Origin: Frigoribacterium faeni
GTDB lineage: Bacteria; Actinomycetota; Actinomycetes; Actinomycetales; Microbacteriaceae
Length of the DNA stretch: 64,000 bases
Reading direction: 5' to 3'
Assembly: GCF_011761235.1 (NCBI RefSeq)
Contig: NZ_JAAOYW010000004.1
Location: 1-64,000 of the forward strand
The translations under genes and the position numbers were made by a program. Positions 1 to 8,183 of this stretch are shown here, piece by piece. A model generated the notes under the pieces. The model was not told where the DNA came from. It worked only from the letters and a program-made list of their open reading frames with translations, and did not search any database. The stretch's first letter is position 1, and every line of letters starts with the position of its first letter.

Positions 1-95
1 ACGCGGCCGCGCTGCTGAACCAGACCTTCAACACCGACGCCGTCCAGGACGAGATGCTCGTCGGCGTCGCGAAGATCACCGTCGCCACCGAGTAG
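1..95 (+). CDS. C-terminal end of an unidentified protein (5' partial)
   Basis: The window opens inside a gene. Reading from base 3 gives about 30 residues ending ITVATE, then TAG at 93-95. The tail reads LNQTFNTDAVQDEMLVGVAK. It has no anchor or membrane segment, so it looks like the end of a soluble or secreted domain. Too little is present to name a family. A strong hairpin follows at 143-176. Confidence 0.55.
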   Translation, partial: AAALLNQTFNTDAVQDEMLVGVAKITVATE

Positions 96-142
96 TCCTC
101 GCTGACGGCCCCGTCGGGCCCCACCACCTCGACGTTCCCGGT

Positions 143-176
143 AGAGCCCCGTCCCGCAGCTGCGGGGCGGGGCTCT
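143..176 (+). terminator. Intrinsic terminator-like palindrome
   Basis: The 17-base arms AGAGCCCCGTCCCGCAG (143-159) and CTGCGGGGCGGGGCTCT (160-176) are complementary except for one G-U pair. The palindrome lies about 50 bases past the stop of the partial gene. It has no T tract, as is usual for terminators at this GC. Confidence 0.6.
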
Positions 177-227
177 CCGCGTTGCCGGGGCAGGGCTCCC
201 GGGTGACCGGGGCGGGGTCTGCGGGTG

Positions 228-400
228 GGCGACCCGTCCTCGTCGGCCGGCCCGCGCCTCCTCGTGGTCCCGGCCCGCGCCTCCTCGTGGTCCCGGCCCA
301 CGCCTCCGCGTGCTCGTGACCAGCGCCTCCTCGTGGTCCCGGCCCGCGCCTCCGAGTGGTCCCCATCGGCGCCTCCGCGCGCCCCCGCCAGCACGACGCG
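228..400 (+). repeat. Imperfect tandem repeat, unit about 23 bp
   Basis: Units resembling CGCGCCTCCTCGTGGTCCCG recur at about 254, 276, 321 and 343, with diverged copies between and after them. The repeat lies in non-coding sequence between two convergent transcription units. Confidence 0.6.
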
Positions 401-668
401 ACCACTCGGGCCGACGACGACCTCCTCCCCCGCAGCCGAGGACGAGGAGGAGCGGGTCGGCAGGCACCAGGAACTCCCGACCCGCGCCTCCTGCGCCGGG
501 CACTCGGCAGCTCGCACGATCCAGGAACGGCGGGCCCCAGGTTCCTGAACCGTGCACGGATCAGGACGCCGCCCACCCCTCTCGCGCGGATCAGGACCGA
601 TGTTCCTGAACGAGGGAGGAAGAGAGAGACACACACGGCGGCGGGCGAGGCGCAGAGGGCCGGACGCA

Positions 669-704
669 GAGAGGCCCTCCCCGGCGAACCGGGGAGGGCC
701 TCTC
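669..704 (-). terminator. Terminator of the osmoprotectant operon
   Basis: A perfect 16-bp stem, GAGAGGCCCTCCCCGG (669-684) with its complement (689-704), closes a CGAA tetraloop. It lies 15 bases past the stop of the substrate-binding gene, so it probably ends the 4275 to 719 transcript. Confidence 0.75.
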
Positions 705-718
705 GTGCTGCGCGACGA

Positions 719-1639
719 CTAGAGCAGGTCGTACTCCGTCAGGAACGCGGTGGCGACGGACGCCGAGTCCTTCTTGTCGACCTGCACCATGGCGAGGTAC
801 TCGGTGAGGTTCTCGGTGGTGAGCGCCTCCGAGACGCCGTTCAGCGCCTCCTCGACGGTGTCGCTGGACTTGTCCTCGCGGATGATCGGCACGATGTTCT
901 CCGACAGGAACAGGTTCTTCGTGTCGTCGAGGGTGACGAGGTCGTTCGTCGTGATCGCCGAGTCGGTCGAGAAGAGGTTCGCGACCTCGACGTCGCCGTT
1001 CTCGAGCGCCGCGAGCGTCAGGGGGCCGCCGGCGTCGAGGGGGACGAACTCCTTGAACGTGAGGCCGTAGACCGACTCGAGGCCGACGACGCCCTGCTGG
1101 CGCTCGGCGAACTCGGGGCCGCCGGCGAGGCGCAGCTCGCCCGCGACGGGCTCGAGGTCCTCGATGGTCGAGAGGCCGTACTGGTCGGCGGTCGCGCGGG
1201 TGACGGTGAGCGTGTCCTTGTCCTCGGCCTCGGACTGCGGCAGCGAGACGATGCCCTCGGGCAGCACGTCCTGCAGCGCGTCGTAGACGTCGTCGGGCGA
1301 GGTGACGCCCTCGTCGACGCCGTCGGTCGAGAGCGCGGCGAGCAGGGCGCCGTTGTACTCGGGCAGCAGGTCGATCGAGCCGTCGTCGAGGGCCTTGAGG
1401 TACACCTCGCGGGCGCCGATGTTGAAGGTCCGCTTGACCGTGACGCCCTTCGCCTCGAGCGCCTGCGCGTAGATCTCGCCGAGCAGCTCGCTCTCGGGGA
1501 AGTTCGCCGAGCCGATCGCGATGGTGTCCGAGTCGGTCGACGAGCCGCCTCCGGTGCTGGCGGTCGGGTCGGAGCAGGCGGACAGCGCGAGCACGCCGAC
1601 GCCGATGACGCCCAGGGCGCCGAACAGGGTCTTCTTCAT
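719..1639 (-). CDS. Glycine betaine/choline-type ABC transporter substrate-binding lipoprotein
   Basis: This 306-residue secreted lipoprotein should capture quaternary amines or a similar osmolyte outside the membrane and deliver them to the permeases encoded upstream. Residues 1-22 form a lipoprotein signal with lipobox LSAC (Cys22), followed by a Ser/Thr/Gly linker. The mature part has the OpuAC/QAT-family pattern: IGSANFPESELLGEIYAQAL near the start, then a domain with LLPEYNGALLAAL and LRLAGGPEFAERQQG. Length is normal for the family. It is the last gene of a minus-strand operon, 124 bases past the second permease, and is followed by a terminator hairpin. The exact ligand (betaine, choline, carnitine) cannot be read from the sequence. 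Confidence 0.9.
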   Translation of the reverse strand: MKKTLFGALGVIGVGVLALSACSDPTASTGGGSSTDSDTIAIGSANFPESELLGEIYAQALEAKGVTVKRTFNIGAREVYLKALDDGSIDLLPEYNGALLAALSTDGVDEGVTSPDDVYDALQDVLPEGIVSLPQSEAEDKDTLTVTRATADQYGLSTIEDLEPVAGELRLAGGPEFAERQQGVVGLESVYGLTFKEFVPLDAGGPLTLAALENGDVEVANLFSTDSAITTNDLVTLDDTKNLFLSENIVPIIREDKSSDTVEEALNGVSEALTTENLTEYLAMVQVDKKDSASVATAFLTEYDLL

Positions 1640-1763
1640 GGGAGGTGGCCTTCGATCTCGTGCACCTGACGGAGGATCCGACCGGTGCGGGTGTGCGGTG
1701 TGGGGTGACCCTGGAGGTGCAGGTCGGGTCGAGGAGGCGCGGGCCGGGAGGCGCGCACCGGGT

Positions 1764-2570
1764 TCAGGAGGACGCGCGGTCGCGTGCCGAGAGGGCGGCG
1801 CCGTCGCCGGGGGCGAGGGCGGCGCTGTCGGTGTCGCCGTCGCCGGCCGCGAGCGCGTCGCGGTCGCCGGCCGCGAGGGCCGTGCCGACGCGACGCCGCG
1901 GGATGCGCCCGGTCAGCCCGGGCGACACGACCAGCCGCTGCGCGCCGGCGGCGAGCAGGTCGAGCACGATCGCGAGCGCGGCCACGACGACGGCCCCCGC
2001 GACGACGCGGCCGTAGTCGTTGAGCGACAGCCCGTCGATGAGCAGCCGGCCGAGGCCGCCGATGCCGACGTACGCGGCCACCGTCGAGGTGGCGACGACC
2101 TGCAGCAGGGCGTTGCGCAGGCCCGACGAGATGAGGGGCAGCGCGATCGGCACCTCGACCTTGAAGAGCACCTGCAGCGGCCGCATCCCCATGCCGCGGG
2201 CGGCGTCGATCGCGGCGGGGTCGACCGCCCGGATGCCGGCGTAGGTCGTGGTGAGGATCGGCGGGATCGCCAGCACGACGAGCGCGATCAGCACCGGGCC
2301 GAAGCCGAGGCCCATGATCACGACGAGCAGGATGATGAGGCCGAGCGTCGGCAGCGACCGACCCGCGTTCGCCGCGTTGATGGCGATGAACGACCCCTTG
2401 CCGGTGTGGCCGATGTACAGCCCGAGCGGCAGGGCGACGGCCGCCGCGACGACGAGCGCCTGCACCGTGTACCAGAGGTGCGTGACGATCAGCGAAGGGA
2501 TCGAGGCGCGCACGCCGCCGCCCTGCCAGTTGGCGGGGTCGAGCAGGTAGCCGAGCAGTCCGTCGCTCAT
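1764..2570 (-). CDS. Osmoprotectant ABC transporter permease (second subunit)
   Basis: This 268-residue integral membrane permease belongs to the OpuCB/ProW (BPD_transp_1) family. It has five to six hydrophobic segments and a coupling region with GMGMRPLQVLFKVEVPIALP, the EAA-type loop that docks on the ATPase. Its ATG overlaps the stop of the upstream permease (ATGA), indicating translational coupling. The last 45 residues or so are a low-complexity tail with repeated ALAAGD units, unusual for the family and probably disordered. The family is clear; the ligand is inferred from the neighbours. Confidence 0.9.
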   Translation of the reverse strand: MSDGLLGYLLDPANWQGGGVRASIPSLIVTHLWYTVQALVVAAAVALPLGLYIGHTGKGSFIAINAANAGRSLPTLGLIILLVVIMGLGFGPVLIALVVLAIPPILTTTYAGIRAVDPAAIDAARGMGMRPLQVLFKVEVPIALPLISSGLRNALLQVVATSTVAAYVGIGGLGRLLIDGLSLNDYGRVVAGAVVVAALAIVLDLLAAGAQRLVVSPGLTGRIPRRRVGTALAAGDRDALAAGDGDTDSAALAPGDGAALSARDRASS

Positions 2571-3220
2571 GCGGCGATCCTCCCGGCCGCGCGGGTCCAG
2601 GGCGTCACGCGCCGCTGGATCAGCACGATGACGCCGTCGCAGACCGCCGCGAGCAGCACCGAGAGCACGATGCCGACGACGATCGGCGGCGCGTAGTCGA
2701 GCTGCTGGCCCCGGGTGAAGAGGGCGCCGAGGCCGCCGACGCCGATGAGGGCGCCGACGCTGACGAGGCTGACGTTGGCGACGGTCGCGACGCGCAGCCC
2801 CGCGAGCATGACCGGCAGGGCGATCGGCAGCTCGACCGAGACCAGGCGCCGGAGGCGGCGGTAGCCCATCGCGGACGCGGCCTCGGTCACGAGGGGGTCG
2901 ACCGACTTGAGCCCGTCGGCCACCACCCGCACGAGCAGCGCGACCGTGTAGACCGTGAGCGCGATGATGATGTTGAGCGGCGACAGGATGCGGATGCCGA
3001 CGATGGTCGGCACGAGCACGATCAGCGCGATCGAGGGCACCGCGTAGAGGATGCCGCTGAGGTTGAGCAGCGGGTGGTAGAGGAACCCGAAGCGCACCGC
3101 GAGGTAGCCGATCGGCAGCGACACGACGATGCCGATCAGCACCGGCACGAGCGCGAGCACCACGTGCTGCGAGAGGGCGGCCTCGATGACCGCGACGTTG
3201 TTCTGCAGGTACTGGATCAC
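2567..3220 (-). CDS. Osmoprotectant ABC transporter permease (first subunit)
   Basis: This is a 217-residue permease of the same family as its neighbour, starting at GTG (3218-3220) with VIQYLQNN. That start overlaps the stop of the ATPase gene (GTGA). A longer open frame runs upstream through the ATPase gene, but only this part looks like protein of the family. It has about five membrane segments and the coupling motif AMGYRRLRRLVSVELPIALP. Pairs of different permeases are typical of OpuC-type importers. Confidence 0.9.
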   Translation of the reverse strand: MIQYLQNNVAVIEAALSQHVVLALVPVLIGIVVSLPIGYLAVRFGFLYHPLLNLSGILYAVPSIALIVLVPTIVGIRILSPLNIIIALTVYTVALLVRVVADGLKSVDPLVTEAASAMGYRRLRRLVSVELPIALPVMLAGLRVATVANVSLVSVGALIGVGGLGALFTRGQQLDYAPPIVVGIVLSVLLAAVCDGVIVLIQRRVTPWTRAAGRIAA

Positions 3221-4275
3221 GCCGGGTCGACCTCCCGTCGACGGCGGGCCCCCAGCTGCTGCATGAGGGCGGTGTGCCGGATCACCCCGTCGGCGACGCC
3301 GTGCTCGTCGACGCGGACGACGACGCCGACCGGCGACGTGATCGCGAGGTCGGTCACGAGGCGCAGCGAGTCCGTGACCTGGAACGCGCCTCCTGTGGGG
3401 GTCGGGGAGGCGGTCGACCCGAGACCGGGACCGGTCCAGCCGAGCGGGCGCCCGGCCTCGTCGAGCACGAGCTGCTCGGGCCCGGCGGCGACCTCGGAGA
3501 GCGGGGCGACGTCGAGGCCCGCGGCCGAGTCGAACGAGAGGCTGCGGAACCCGCGGTCGCGGCCCACGAAGCCCGCGACGAAGTCGTCGGCCGGCGAGGC
3601 GAGCAGCTCGCGGGGCGTGGCGAACTGGGCGAGCCGGCCGCCCTCCTGGAACACCGCGACGTTGTCGCCGAGCTTGATGGCCTCGTCGATGTCGTGGGTG
3701 ACCATGGCGATCGTCTTGCCGAGGTCGCGCTGCAGGCGCAGGAACTCGGCCTGCAGCCCCTCGCGCACGATCGGGTCGACGGCGCTGAACGGCTCGTCCA
3801 TGATCATCACCGGCGGGTCGGCGGCGAGCGCGCGGGCGACGCCGACGCGCTGCTGCTGGCCGCCCGAGAGCTGCACGGGGTAACGGTCGGCGAGCGACGC
3901 GGTCAGGCCGACGCGCTCCATCAGCTCGACGGCGGTGGCGCGCGCCTTCTTCTTGCTCGTGCCCACGAGGGCCGGCACCGTCATGATGTTCTCGACGATG
4001 GTGCGGTGCGGGAACAGGCCCGCCGCCTGGATGACGTAGCCGATGCCGCGGCGCAGCAGCGCCTCGTCCTGGCCGGCGACGTCGACGCCGTCGATCAGCA
4101 CCCGCCCGGTGGTCGGCGTGACCATCCGGTTGATCATGCGCAGCGACGTGGTCTTGCCGCAGCCGGAGGGGCCGACGAGCACGGTCAGCTCGCCCGTGGG
4201 CAGCTCCATGTCGAGCCGCTCGACGGCGACGGTGCCGTCCGGATAGACCTTGCTGACGCCCTCGAACGTGATCAT
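3217..4275 (-). CDS. Osmoprotectant ABC transporter ATP-binding protein
   Basis: This 352-residue ATPase drives the quaternary-amine importer. Walker A GPSGCGKT is at about 35-42, signature LSGGQQQR at 136-143, Walker B VMIMDEP just after 155, and switch histidine VTHD near 190. The C-terminal 120 residues end in a CBS-like region (VTDSLRLVTDLAITSPVGVV), which in ProV/OpuA proteins senses ionic strength. It is poorly conserved here. The ATG at 4275 is chosen because GAGGAG lies just upstream and MITFEGVSKVYPDG is the normal family start; the frame stays open to 4446. First gene of a four-gene operon. Confidence 0.92.
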   Translation of the reverse strand: MITFEGVSKVYPDGTVAVERLDMELPTGELTVLVGPSGCGKTTSLRMINRMVTPTTGRVLIDGVDVAGQDEALLRRGIGYVIQAAGLFPHRTIVENIMTVPALVGTSKKKARATAVELMERVGLTASLADRYPVQLSGGQQQRVGVARALAADPPVMIMDEPFSAVDPIVREGLQAEFLRLQRDLGKTIAMVTHDIDEAIKLGDNVAVFQEGGRLAQFATPRELLASPADDFVAGFVGRDRGFRSLSFDSAAGLDVAPLSEVAAGPEQLVLDEAGRPLGWTGPGLGSTASPTPTGGAFQVTDSLRLVTDLAITSPVGVVVRVDEHGVADGVIRHTALMQQLGARRRREVDPA

Positions 4276-4407
4276 GGGTGTTCTCCTCGCCTGTCGGAAC
4301 CGTGGTGGCCGGGTGATCGACATGACCGGTAGAACAGCCATTCGCCGTCCATTGTCCCCGATCCGACGCCTCCTCGCCCTCATCGAGTCGTGATCGTGAT
4401 GCGGGGC

Positions 4408-4428
4408 GTGCCCCGTTCGGGGGGGCAC
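4408..4428. promoter_or_regulatory. Hairpin upstream of first Ltp paralogue
   Basis: The arms GTGCCCC (4408-4414) and GGGGCAC (4422-4428) close a 7-base loop, GTTCGGG. A nearly identical element lies at 5518-5536 before the paralogous gene, which suggests shared control. It may be an operator, or a short relative of the REP palindrome described elsewhere in this window. Confidence 0.5.
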
Positions 4429-4521
4429 GGGAAGTCCTGGGAGCACGATTCGACGCCGACGCCCCCCTCGTCACCCGGACGGGGACACGTAAGACATCCT
4501 CGTTTCTGTCAAGATCCTGAG

Positions 4522-5340
4522 ATGACCACACCCGAACCGCCTCTCGGCGGGCAGCAGCACCCTCAGCCTCCCTACCAGACCGACGCCCCCACGCAGGCGT
4601 ACCCGCCCGCCGCCACCGGCACGCTTCCTCCGCAACAGCCCGGTCAGCCATTCCCGAAGAAGCCGGCAGGACTCGCGATCGCCGCACTCGTCGTCGGGAT
4701 CGCGGCGTTCCTCACGGGCCTCGTGCCGGTCCTCGGTGCGATCATCGGCATCGTGGCGGTCGTGCTCGGCATCATCGCCCTGCGCAAGCAGCAGTCGAAG
4801 GGGATGTCCATCGCCGGGATCGCACTCGGCGGCGTCGCGGTCATCTCGTCGATCGTCGCCGCCGTCGGCCTCGGCGCCGCCGTGAGCAGCCTCCCCGACG
4901 CCGCGCCCGTCGCCGCTGTCACCGAGAGTTCGGCGCCGTCCGAGCCCGTCGCCGAGGACCCTTCAGCAGCAGCGGCACCCGCACCCGCACCCGAGGAGCC
5001 CGCCGTCGAGGCAGCCCCCGAAGAGCCTGCCGTGCCCGCGGACTACGCGACGGCCCTCATCAAGGCGGGGATGTACTCGGAGACGATGTACATGAGCAAG
5101 GCAGGCCTCTACGACCAGCTCACGAGCGAGTACGGCGAGAAGTACTCCCCGGAGGCCGCCCAGTACGCGGTCGACACCCTCCAGGCGGACTACAACGCGA
5201 ACGCACTGGCGAAGGCCAAGACGTACCGCGACACCATGGCGATGTCGCCTGAGGCCATCCGCGACCAGCTGACGAGCGAGTACGGCGAGCAGTTCACGCC
5301 CGAGGAAGCCGAGTACGCGATCGCCAACCTGAACAACTGA
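4522..5340 (+). CDS. DUF4190-type membrane protein with C-terminal Ltp repeats
   Basis: This 272-residue protein starts with a 50-residue Pro/Gln-rich cytoplasmic segment. Two membrane segments follow at about 52-115 (IAALVVGIAAFLTGLVPVLG and a GGVAVISSIVAAVGLGAAV helix), as in DUF4190 proteins. A long Ala/Pro/Glu linker leads to two Ltp-type repeats of about 48 residues, each built on YxxQLTSEYGExxxxEEAxYA. Ltp repeats (PF07553) are named after a streptococcal phage superinfection-exclusion lipoprotein and are common in actinobacterial surface proteins of unknown role. The repeats should lie outside the cell. ATG 4522 is preferred because upstream sequence is not protein-like. The next gene is a paralogue. 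Confidence 0.85.
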   Translation: MTTPEPPLGGQQHPQPPYQTDAPTQAYPPAATGTLPPQQPGQPFPKKPAGLAIAALVVGIAAFLTGLVPVLGAIIGIVAVVLGIIALRKQQSKGMSIAGIALGGVAVISSIVAAVGLGAAVSSLPDAAPVAAVTESSAPSEPVAEDPSAAAAPAPAPEEPAVEAAPEEPAVPADYATALIKAGMYSETMYMSKAGLYDQLTSEYGEKYSPEAAQYAVDTLQADYNANALAKAKTYRDTMAMSPEAIRDQLTSEYGEQFTPEEAEYAIANLNN

Positions 5341-5366
5341 TCGACACGACACACGCCTCGTCAGGA

Positions 5367-5392
5367 GGGCCTCGCCGACCTCGGCGAGGCCC
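5367..5392 (+). terminator. Terminator after first Ltp paralogue
   Basis: GGGCCTCGCCGA (5367-5378) pairs with TCGGCGAGGCCC (5381-5392), about 25 bases after the stop, followed by CTTCGG. Confidence 0.65.
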
Positions 5393-5517
5393 TTCGGCGC
5401 TCAGGCCGACCTCGGCGACTCGGCGACGACGGCGAGAGGGCGACAGCCGTCCTTCGTGAGCCGCTGGAAGACCATCACTGACCACTCGTCCCGGTGGGGC
5501 GAGCCTGCTGGGCTCGC

Positions 5518-5536
5518 GTGCCCCATTCGGGGGCAT
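5518..5536. promoter_or_regulatory. Hairpin upstream of second Ltp paralogue
   Basis: GTGCCCC (5518-5524), loop ATTCG, GGGGCAT (5530-5536). It shares the core TGCCCC-N-TTCGGGG with the element at 4408-4428, and lies 34 bases before the start codon. Confidence 0.5.
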
Positions 5537-5569
5537 ACCGACCCGTCTGGGGGCTGGCAGGCTCAGGTG

Positions 5570-6352
5570 ATGAGCACATCGAGTCCGCTGGGGGGCGGGC
5601 CGCACGAGCCCCAGCCCCCTCACGCCCACCAGCCCGGCCCCTACGGCAACACCGCGACCACCACGACCACGGCAGGCGGCGCCCCCGGGGCGAGCACGCC
5701 CAAGAGCCTCGCGCTCGCCGCCCTGATCGTCGGCATCGTCGCGTTCCTGACCGGCCTCGTCCCCGTCTTCGGCGCGATCGTCGGCATCGCCGCGATCGTC
5801 CTCGCGGCGCTGGCGCTGCGAAAGCGGCAGCCGAAGGCCCTGGCCGTGACGGGTCTCGCGCTCGGCGCGGTCGCCGTCGTCGCGTCGATCCTCGTCACGG
5901 CGGGCATCGGCGCCGTCCTCGGCGGCGCGGCCGACGAGCCGATCGCCGCGGTCACCCCGACCCCGGACGAGGAGGCGGCAGCCCCGTCGACGACGCCCGA
6001 CGCGTCCCCTGCGCCCTCCGTCTCGCCCTCCGCCTCAGCCCCGGCCGACTCGGACGTCCCGCCCGAGTACGCCGCCGCGCTCGAGGTGGCCGAGACGCGC
6101 GCCGTCTCGCTCCGCAGCAGCAAGGCCGTCACCTACGCCGCGATCATCAGCAGCGGCGCCTCGGCCGAGGCCGCCGACTACGCGATCGAGGCCGTCGGGG
6201 TCGACTGGAAGGAGAACGCCCTCCTCAAGGCGAAGCAGTACCGGGACGGCGGGATGCCCGTCGAGACCATCCACGACCAGCTCACCAGCGAATACGGCGA
6301 GGCGTACACGGTCGAGGAGGCCGACTACGCGATGGCCGCCCTCGACGGCTGA
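5570..6352 (+). CDS. DUF4190-type membrane protein with Ltp repeats (paralogue)
   Basis: This 260-residue paralogue of the preceding gene has the same plan: a short disordered N-terminus, two membrane helices at about 42-112 (LIVGIVAFLTGLVPVFGAIV), a Pro/Ala/Ser linker, and two C-terminal Ltp-type repeats. The second repeat (IHDQLTSEYGEAYTVEEADY) is intact. The first has lost the QLTSEYGE core and reads AIISSGASAEAADYAIE, so the copies have diverged after duplication. The start is ATG 5570. A hairpin at about 6391-6428 follows. Confidence 0.85.
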   Translation: MSTSSPLGGGPHEPQPPHAHQPGPYGNTATTTTTAGGAPGASTPKSLALAALIVGIVAFLTGLVPVFGAIVGIAAIVLAALALRKRQPKALAVTGLALGAVAVVASILVTAGIGAVLGGAADEPIAAVTPTPDEEAAAPSTTPDASPAPSVSPSASAPADSDVPPEYAAALEVAETRAVSLRSSKAVTYAAIISSGASAEAADYAIEAVGVDWKENALLKAKQYRDGGMPVETIHDQLTSEYGEAYTVEEADYAMAALDG

Positions 6353-6390
6353 GCCCTCTCCTCCCTCCCGGCGAGGCTGACGAGCCGACG

Positions 6391-6428
6391 CGAACGGCTG
6401 TTCCCCGCCCCGGGAACGGCCTTTCGCG
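6391..6428 (+). terminator. Terminator-like hairpin
   Basis: GCGAACGGCTGTTCCC pairs imperfectly with GGGAACGGCCTTTCGC across CGCCCC. It lies about 40 bases past the second Ltp paralogue. Confidence 0.55.
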
Positions 6429-6510
6429 TCGTCTCACGGACGGCGGGCGAGCCTGCGGGAGGCGAGGCGCGCCTCCTCGGCTCGCAGCCCGGCCCGGCCA
6501 GACTCGGTCC

Positions 6511-6957
6511 ATGGACGACCGCGAGACCGACGACCGCATCCTCAAGGCCCTGGCAGCCGTCACGGGCGAGCAGCGTCGCGCCCTGGAGCAGGCGCGCGAC
6601 GCCGTGGCGCCGCGAGAGGCGTCCTTCGGCGAGTGGCACGGCGGCCAGCGCGGGGCGAACGGCCAGATCCGCATGCCGTGGGCGACCTCCGGGCCGGAGC
6701 TGACCCTCGCCGTCGAGGCGGCGGAGGCGGCGGGCCTGCTGGTCCCGTTCCCGTGGACCACGTGGGAGCGGGGCCGCGCCTACCTCTCCGACCCGGCCAC
6801 CTGGCCGGGCATGACTCCCGTCGACGGGGTCAAGACGTTCGTGACGGCCCTGCGGGCGAACCGCTTCTCGGAGGGCGTGCTGCTCGAGGCGGCCGACGAC
6901 GGCGTCCTCCACCGGGCCCTCGAGGCCGTGCTCGAGGGCTGCCCCGACCTGGCCTGA
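6511..6957 (+). CDS. DUF6508-like hypothetical protein
   Basis: This 148-residue soluble protein has no signal or membrane segment. The pattern IRMPWATSGPELTLAVEA followed by LLVPFPWTTWERG resembles DUF6508 proteins of actinobacteria, whose role is unknown. ATG 6511 is used; the frame is open further upstream, but that part is a shadow of the Ltp gene. It stands alone and is closed by a long hairpin at 6972-7026. Confidence 0.7.
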   Translation: MDDRETDDRILKALAAVTGEQRRALEQARDAVAPREASFGEWHGGQRGANGQIRMPWATSGPELTLAVEAAEAAGLLVPFPWTTWERGRAYLSDPATWPGMTPVDGVKTFVTALRANRFSEGVLLEAADDGVLHRALEAVLEGCPDLA

Positions 6958-6971
6958 CCGGGCCCCGTGCC

Positions 6972-7026
6972 GAGAGGCCCCGGATCGACCCTGGGCGAGG
7001 CCCCGAGGGTCGATCCGGGGCCTCTC
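6972..7026 (+). terminator. Long-stem terminator
   Basis: Perfect 21-base arms GAGAGGCCCCGGATCGACCCT (6972-6992) and the complement (7006-7026) flank a 13-base loop. It starts 15 bases after the stop at 6957. Confidence 0.75.
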
Positions 7027-7079
7027 GCCGGCCGACACCCGTCGGGCAGCGCGGCGGCGCCGGGCGTAGCGTCCAGGCC

Positions 7080-8123
7080 ATGAAGGCACTCCAGTACACG
7101 AAGATCGGCCAGCACCCCGAGGTCGTCGAGATCGAGAAGCCGACCCCGGGGCCCGGCCAGGTGCTGCTGCGGGTGACCGCCGCGGGCGTCTGCCACAGCG
7201 ACGAGTTCGTCATGGGCCTCAGCGAGGAGGACTACACGGCGGGCGGCTACCCCCTGCCCCTCACGCTCGGCCACGAGGGAGCGGGCGTCGTCGACGAGCT
7301 GGGCGAGGGCGTCGAGCACCTGCAGGTCGGCGACGCGGTCGCCGTCTACGGGCCGTGGGGCTGCGGCCGCTGCCGGCCCTGCTCGCAGGGCAAGGAGAAC
7401 TACTGCGTCAACGCCGCCGCCGAGGGCATCAAGCCTCCCGGGCTCGGTGCGCCCGGCTCCATGGCCGAGTACATGATCGTCGACGACCCGCGCCACCTCG
7501 TGCCGCTCGGCGACCTCGACCCGGTCGAGAACGTGTCGCTCACCGACGCGGGCCTCACGCCGTACCACGCGATCAAGACGTCGCTGCCGAAGCTCGGCGC
7601 CGGCACCTTCGCCGTCGTCATCGGCACGGGCGGGCTCGGGCACGTCGGCATCCAGATCCTCAAGGCGCTCTCGGGCGCGCAGGTCATCGCCCTCGACGTC
7701 AGCGACGAGAAGCTCGAGCTGGCCACCCACGTCGGCGCCGACCACGTGCTGATCAGCGACGGGGACGCCGCCGACGGCATCCGCGAGCTCACCGGCGGAC
7801 TCGGCGCGGACGCCGTCTTCGACTTCGTGGGCGCCGCGCCCACGATCGCCCTCGCCACGTCGGTCGCCGCCACGGAGGCGGACGTCACCATCGTGGGGAT
7901 CGGCGGCGGCACCGCGCAGGTCGGCTTCGGCTCCATCGCGTACGACGCCGCCGTCCGGGTGCCGTACTGGGGCAGCCGCTCCGAGCTGATCGAGGTGCTC
8001 GAGCTGGCGCGCGCCGGCCGCGTGTCGGTCGAGACGCAGCGCTACTCGCTCGACGACGGCCCGAAGGCGTACGAGGCGCTCGCCGCCGGGACCGTCCGGG
8101 GCCGCGCGGTCATCGTCCCGTAG
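7080..8123 (+). CDS. Zinc-dependent NAD(P) alcohol dehydrogenase
   Basis: This 347-residue medium-chain dehydrogenase oxidises an alcohol or reduces an aldehyde. The catalytic zinc site is GVCHSDEF (Cys near residue 38) and the GHEGAG loop. The structural zinc loop is CGRCRPCSQGKENYC. The Rossmann nucleotide site is VIGTGGLGHVGIQIL, followed by an acidic residue (ALDVSDEK), which favours NAD+. Length is normal. The substrate cannot be assigned. The gene is monocistronic: a terminator precedes it and two REP palindromes follow it. Confidence 0.9.
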   Translation: MKALQYTKIGQHPEVVEIEKPTPGPGQVLLRVTAAGVCHSDEFVMGLSEEDYTAGGYPLPLTLGHEGAGVVDELGEGVEHLQVGDAVAVYGPWGCGRCRPCSQGKENYCVNAAAEGIKPPGLGAPGSMAEYMIVDDPRHLVPLGDLDPVENVSLTDAGLTPYHAIKTSLPKLGAGTFAVVIGTGGLGHVGIQILKALSGAQVIALDVSDEKLELATHVGADHVLISDGDAADGIRELTGGLGADAVFDFVGAAPTIALATSVAATEADVTIVGIGGGTAQVGFGSIAYDAAVRVPYWGSRSELIEVLELARAGRVSVETQRYSLDDGPKAYEALAAGTVRGRAVIVP

Positions 8124-8183
8124 CGCGCGTCGAGTCGGCGGGCTCGCGGGCTCGCGGTGCTCGCGGTGCTCGCGGTGCTCGAC

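Larger units (their letters stand above)
95..718. other. Gene-free interval with GC-rich minisatellite
   Basis: No convincing gene is seen; the open frames here are low-complexity R/P/A/G. From about 228 to 400 a unit of roughly 23 bases resembling GGCCCGCGCCTCCTCGTGGTCC recurs imperfectly five to six times. From about 518 to 612 there are repeated short words, including CAGGAAC and its complement GTTCCTG, and two copies of GGATCAGGAC. Hairpins lie at 143-176 and 669-704. Confidence 0.6.

Noticed and set aside
356-1669. 437-residue + strand open frame
   Set aside because: It is the antisense shadow of the substrate-binding lipoprotein gene, rich in Arg/Gly/Glu with no family features. Long shadows are expected at this GC.
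4276-4521. Riboswitch before the osmoprotectant operon
   Set aside because: No conserved aptamer-like fold was recognised; the space is short and shared with the Ltp leader.
2567-4687. 706-residue fusion of the permease with upstream sequence
   Set aside because: The N-terminal 490 residues are an out-of-frame reading of the ATPase gene. The permease starts at GTG 3220.
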